Origin: Verrucomicrobia bacterium UBA1731
GTDB taxonomy: Bacteria; Verrucomicrobiota; Kiritimatiellia; RFP12; UBA1067
Direction: 5' to 3'
DNA: 7,044 nt
NCBI GenBank assembly: GCA_002317575.1
Contig: DCIH01000079.1
Coordinates: 1 to 7,044, forward strand
Shown here: positions 5,651-7,044 of the stretch, in pieces
Numbering within the stretch: position 1 is the first letter of the stretch
How the letters are laid out: every line of letters starts with the position of its first letter
Position numbers and translations under genes: made by a program
Notes under the pieces: model-generated
Told to the model about the DNA's origin: nothing
Databases searched by the model: none
What the model saw: only the letters and a program-made list of their open reading frames with translations

Positions 5651-6360
5651 GGGCGGTGCGCGGCGCGGCGTCGCTCGTGCTTTTCGCGCTGTTCGGAATC
5701 GGGGCGCTCGCGTTGGCGCCCGTGACATTCGTGCTACGCGACCGTGCGAAATGCCAATCGCTTGTGCGCGGCGCCTGGCGGTTGCTGTTGTGGGCGTTTC
5801 GGACATTCCATCTAGCGCGCGTGCGCGTCGAATCGGCGGACGGCGTCGATCTGCCGGCGGTACGCGGAAGCGTCATCGCGGCGAACCATCCGTCGCTCAT
5901 CGACGTGGTCGTGTTCGTCGTGGCCGTGCCGAAGACGCTGTATGTGGCGAAGCATGCACTGCTCCGGAACCTCTTCCTGCGCGCCGTCGTTCGCGCGACG
6001 GCCCTGCCGGATGACGCGCGCTTGCCGGAATCGGCAGCGCCCCTGCTGGCGGACGGCTGGAACGTGCTCGTGTTCCCAGAGGGGACGCGTTCGCCCGAAG
6101 CAGGCGGGTTGCGTCCGTTTCACCGCGGTGCCGCGCAACTGGCGCTGCGCGCGGGCGTGCCGCTGGTGCCGGTGCGGATAGATCCGAGCGTGCGCATTCT
6201 GGGCAAGCGGCAGCCGCCGTGGCGCGTGGGTGACCGGTGTGTGGAGTACGTGCTGACGGCGTTGCGGCCGCTGGCGGCGGTTCGCGCGCCGGGCGAGAGC
6301 GTCCATGCGGCGGCGGTTCGGTTGACGGATGCGTTGCGGGAGTCGCTCGGCGGGGCGTGA
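5632..6360 (+). CDS. PlsC-type 1-acyl-glycerol-3-phosphate/lysophospholipid acyltransferase family protein
   Basis: The 242-residue product is a membrane-associated acyltransferase of the PlsC (LPLAT) family, transferring an acyl chain from a thioester carrier to a hydroxyl acceptor. It has one hydrophobic N-terminal segment (about residues 12-35). The four family blocks can be followed: NHPSLID with catalytic His86 and Asp91 (HX4D), a basic block around KHALLRNLFLR (107-117), FPEGTRS at 148-154 with Glu150, and VPLVPV at 176-181. APE clusters carry such an acyltransferase (ApeD) beside the chain-length-factor gene, as here, so the acceptor may be a lipid or glycolipid of that pathway rather than lysophosphatidate; this is an inference. 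The start is uncertain: GTG 5632 has a nearby GGAGGG, while GTG 5647 overlaps the preceding stop as GTGA and would remove only five residues. Confidence 0.85.
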   Translation: MGHLVVRAVRGAASLVLFALFGIGALALAPVTFVLRDRAKCQSLVRGAWRLLLWAFRTFHLARVRVESADGVDLPAVRGSVIAANHPSLIDVVVFVVAVPKTLYVAKHALLRNLFLRAVVRATALPDDARLPESAAPLLADGWNVLVFPEGTRSPEAGGLRPFHRGAAQLALRAGVPLVPVRIDPSVRILGKRQPPWRVGDRCVEYVLTALRPLAAVRAPGESVHAAAVRLTDALRESLGGA

Positions 6361-6379
6361 CGCGTTTTTGCGCGTTTTT
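6360..6379 (+). terminator. Possible weak intrinsic terminator after the operon
   Basis: Starting at the last base of the acyltransferase stop codon, ACGCG (6360-6364) can pair with CGCGT (6371-6375) around a TTTTTG loop, followed by TTTT. The stem is only five to six base pairs and the T run is short, so it may not be efficient. Nothing stronger is visible before the next promoter. Confidence 0.35.
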
Positions 6380-6380
6380 G
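6361..6380 (+). repeat. Perfect tandem duplication of CGCGTTTTTG
   Basis: The ten-base unit CGCGTTTTTG is present twice head to tail, followed by a decayed partial copy (CCGTTTTGG). The two copies create the stem and loop of the possible terminator. Confidence 0.8.
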
Positions 6381-6410
6381 CCGTTTTGGAGTGATGAAGG
6401 GGCCGAAAAG

Positions 6411-6419
6411 TGTTATAAT
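6411..6419 (+). promoter_or_regulatory. Extended -10 promoter (TGTTATAAT) for homoserine dehydrogenase
   Basis: TGT precedes a perfect TATAAT at 6414-6419. No -35 hexamer lies at the usual distance; TTGGAG at 6386-6391 is 22 bases away. Transcription should begin near 6426, giving a leader of about 24 bases with a good ribosome binding site. The core is nearly identical to the promoter at 228-236. Confidence 0.65.
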
Positions 6420-6434
6420 GACGGTTCTTTTTTC

Positions 6435-6443
6435 AAGGAAGGA
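6435..6443 (+). promoter_or_regulatory. Shine-Dalgarno sequence for homoserine dehydrogenase
   Basis: AAGGAAGGA ends six bases before the ATG at 6450. It contains two overlapping AGGA-type cores and fixes the start. Confidence 0.75.
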
Positions 6444-6449
6444 TAGCAG

Positions 6450-7044
6450 ATGAAACAGATCGGCGTGGGCATTCTGGGTTTTGGCACCGTGGGCGCGGGC
6501 GTCGCGGACGGTCTTTTGAAACACCGCGAATTGATGGCGCAACGGTTCGGCGTGGACATCGTTCTGCGCAAGATCGCAGACCTCGACATCACCACCGACC
6601 GCGGCATCGCGGTCCCCGCGGATGTGCTCACCACCGACGCGCCCGGCACCATCGCCGATCCTTCGATCGACATCATCGTCGAAACCATCGGTGGCACCGG
6701 CATCGCCAAGAAGTTCGTCCTCGACGCGCTCAACGCCAAGAAGAGCGTCGTCACCGCCAACAAGAAACTCCTCGCCGAGCACGGCCGCGAAATCTTCGAC
6801 GTCGCCGCGGCGAACGGCGTGGACATCTACTTCGGCGCGGCCGTCGGCGGCGGCATCCCCGTGATCCGCGTTCTGCGCGAGGCCCTCGCCTCCAACGAAA
6901 TCAACACGATCCACGGCATCCTCAACGGCACCTGCAACTACATCCTCACCCGCATGGAGAACGAGGGCAAGGCGTTCGACGAGGTGCTCGCCGACGCGCA
7001 GAAGCTCGGCTACGCCGAAGCGAATCCGTCCCTCGACATCGACG
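6450..7044 (+). CDS. hom: Homoserine dehydrogenase, N-terminal 198 residues (runs off the right edge)
   Basis: The enzyme reduces aspartate semialdehyde to homoserine with NAD(P)H, the branch step to threonine and methionine, in the cytoplasm. The Rossmann loop GILGFGTVGAG is at residues 7-17, followed by IVETIGG (75-81), TANKKLL (102-108) with the conserved Lys105, VGGGIPVIRVLREAL (132-146) and ILNGTCNYIL (157-166). The last visible part, GYAEANP and on, carries Glu190 and Asp196 at positions matching substrate-binding acidic residues of the yeast enzyme. The gene is cut at residue 198, so the rest of the catalytic domain and any C-terminal ACT regulatory domain cannot be seen. One oddity is Gly129 in YFGAAVGGG, where the relatives I can recall have Glu. 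The promoter and ribosome binding site just upstream make it its own transcription unit. Many codons end in C, unlike the more G-ending acyltransferase gene before it. Confidence 0.93.
   Translation, partial: MKQIGVGILGFGTVGAGVADGLLKHRELMAQRFGVDIVLRKIADLDITTDRGIAVPADVLTTDAPGTIADPSIDIIVETIGGTGIAKKFVLDALNAKKSVVTANKKLLAEHGREIFDVAAANGVDIYFGAAVGGGIPVIRVLREALASNEINTIHGILNGTCNYILTRMENEGKAFDEVLADAQKLGYAEANPSLDID

Larger units (their letters stand above)
243..6360 (+). other. Predicted six-gene operon: lipoprotein, then five fatty acid/polyene-type enzymes
   Basis: The six plus-strand genes join by stop/start overlaps: GTGA at 2642, ATGA at 3121, TGATG at 3841, ATGA at 5063, and a GTG start before or across the stop at 5648-5650. 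No promoter-like sequence or terminator is apparent inside the run. Such overlaps usually mean one transcript and often translational coupling. Shine-Dalgarno-like sequences are clear only before the second enzyme gene (GGAGGA) and plausible before the third and fifth, which suits coupling for the others. The likely promoters lie at 190-236, and a possible weak terminator follows the last stop codon. Confidence 0.6.

Noticed and set aside
5106..6014. Other-frame plus-strand open frame across the chain-length-factor and acyltransferase genes
   Set aside because: It is an Arg-rich shadow frame without motifs, while two recognisable genes account for this DNA.
1..7044. tRNA, rRNA, CRISPR array, insertion sequence or riboswitch
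   Set aside because: I saw no cloverleaf, regularly spaced repeats, terminal inverted repeats, transposase motifs or leader long enough for a riboswitch. Intergenic space totals only about 200 bases.

Overview
This is a GC-rich bacterial window of 7,044 bases, almost wholly coding, with genes overlapping by 1-4 bases. The organism is probably Gram-negative. The first complete gene encodes a lipoprotein, and the middle genes resemble the aryl polyene (APE) system, whose product sits in the outer membrane of Gram-negative bacteria. The dense GC-rich coding and the unfamiliar large lipoprotein would suit a member of the Verrucomicrobiota/Kiritimatiellota side of the PVC group, but that placement is a guess from general impression.

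Layout. Bases 1-125 (minus strand) hold the probable 5' end of an unidentified gene that runs off the left edge. Bases 126-242 are a short, relatively AT-rich divergent intergenic region with two perfect TATAAT boxes on the plus strand. The second box lies six bases before the ATG of the next gene, so that gene may be read from a leaderless mRNA. Bases 243-2645 encode an 800-residue lipoprotein with an internal duplication and no recognised function. From 2642 to 6360 there are five tightly packed genes: an ApeP-type 3-hydroxyacyl-ACP dehydratase, an ApeQ/FabG-type 3-ketoacyl-ACP reductase, an ApeR/FabF-type ketosynthase, a short chain-length-factor-like protein related to the ketosynthase N-terminal domain, and a PlsC-type acyltransferase. 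A possible weak terminator follows. A new promoter of the same extended -10 type then drives a homoserine dehydrogenase gene that runs off the right edge.

How they work together. Dehydratase, reductase and ketosynthase stand in the same order as apeP-apeQ-apeR in enterobacterial APE clusters. The chain-length-factor and acyltransferase genes are neighbours there too (apeC-apeD), although elsewhere in the cluster. Together they could run a condensation, ketoreduction and dehydration cycle on carrier-bound chains without enoyl reduction, giving conjugated double bonds, and then transfer the chain to a lipid-like acceptor. No acyl carrier protein, phosphopantetheinyl transferase, acyl-ACP ligase, thioesterase, second ketosynthase, glycosyltransferase or exporter is visible, so the rest must lie outside the window if this is an APE-type pathway. 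The lipoprotein gene overlaps the dehydratase gene and is probably co-transcribed with it; whether it takes part in the same process is unknown. The homoserine dehydrogenase gene (threonine/methionine biosynthesis) is a separate transcription unit.
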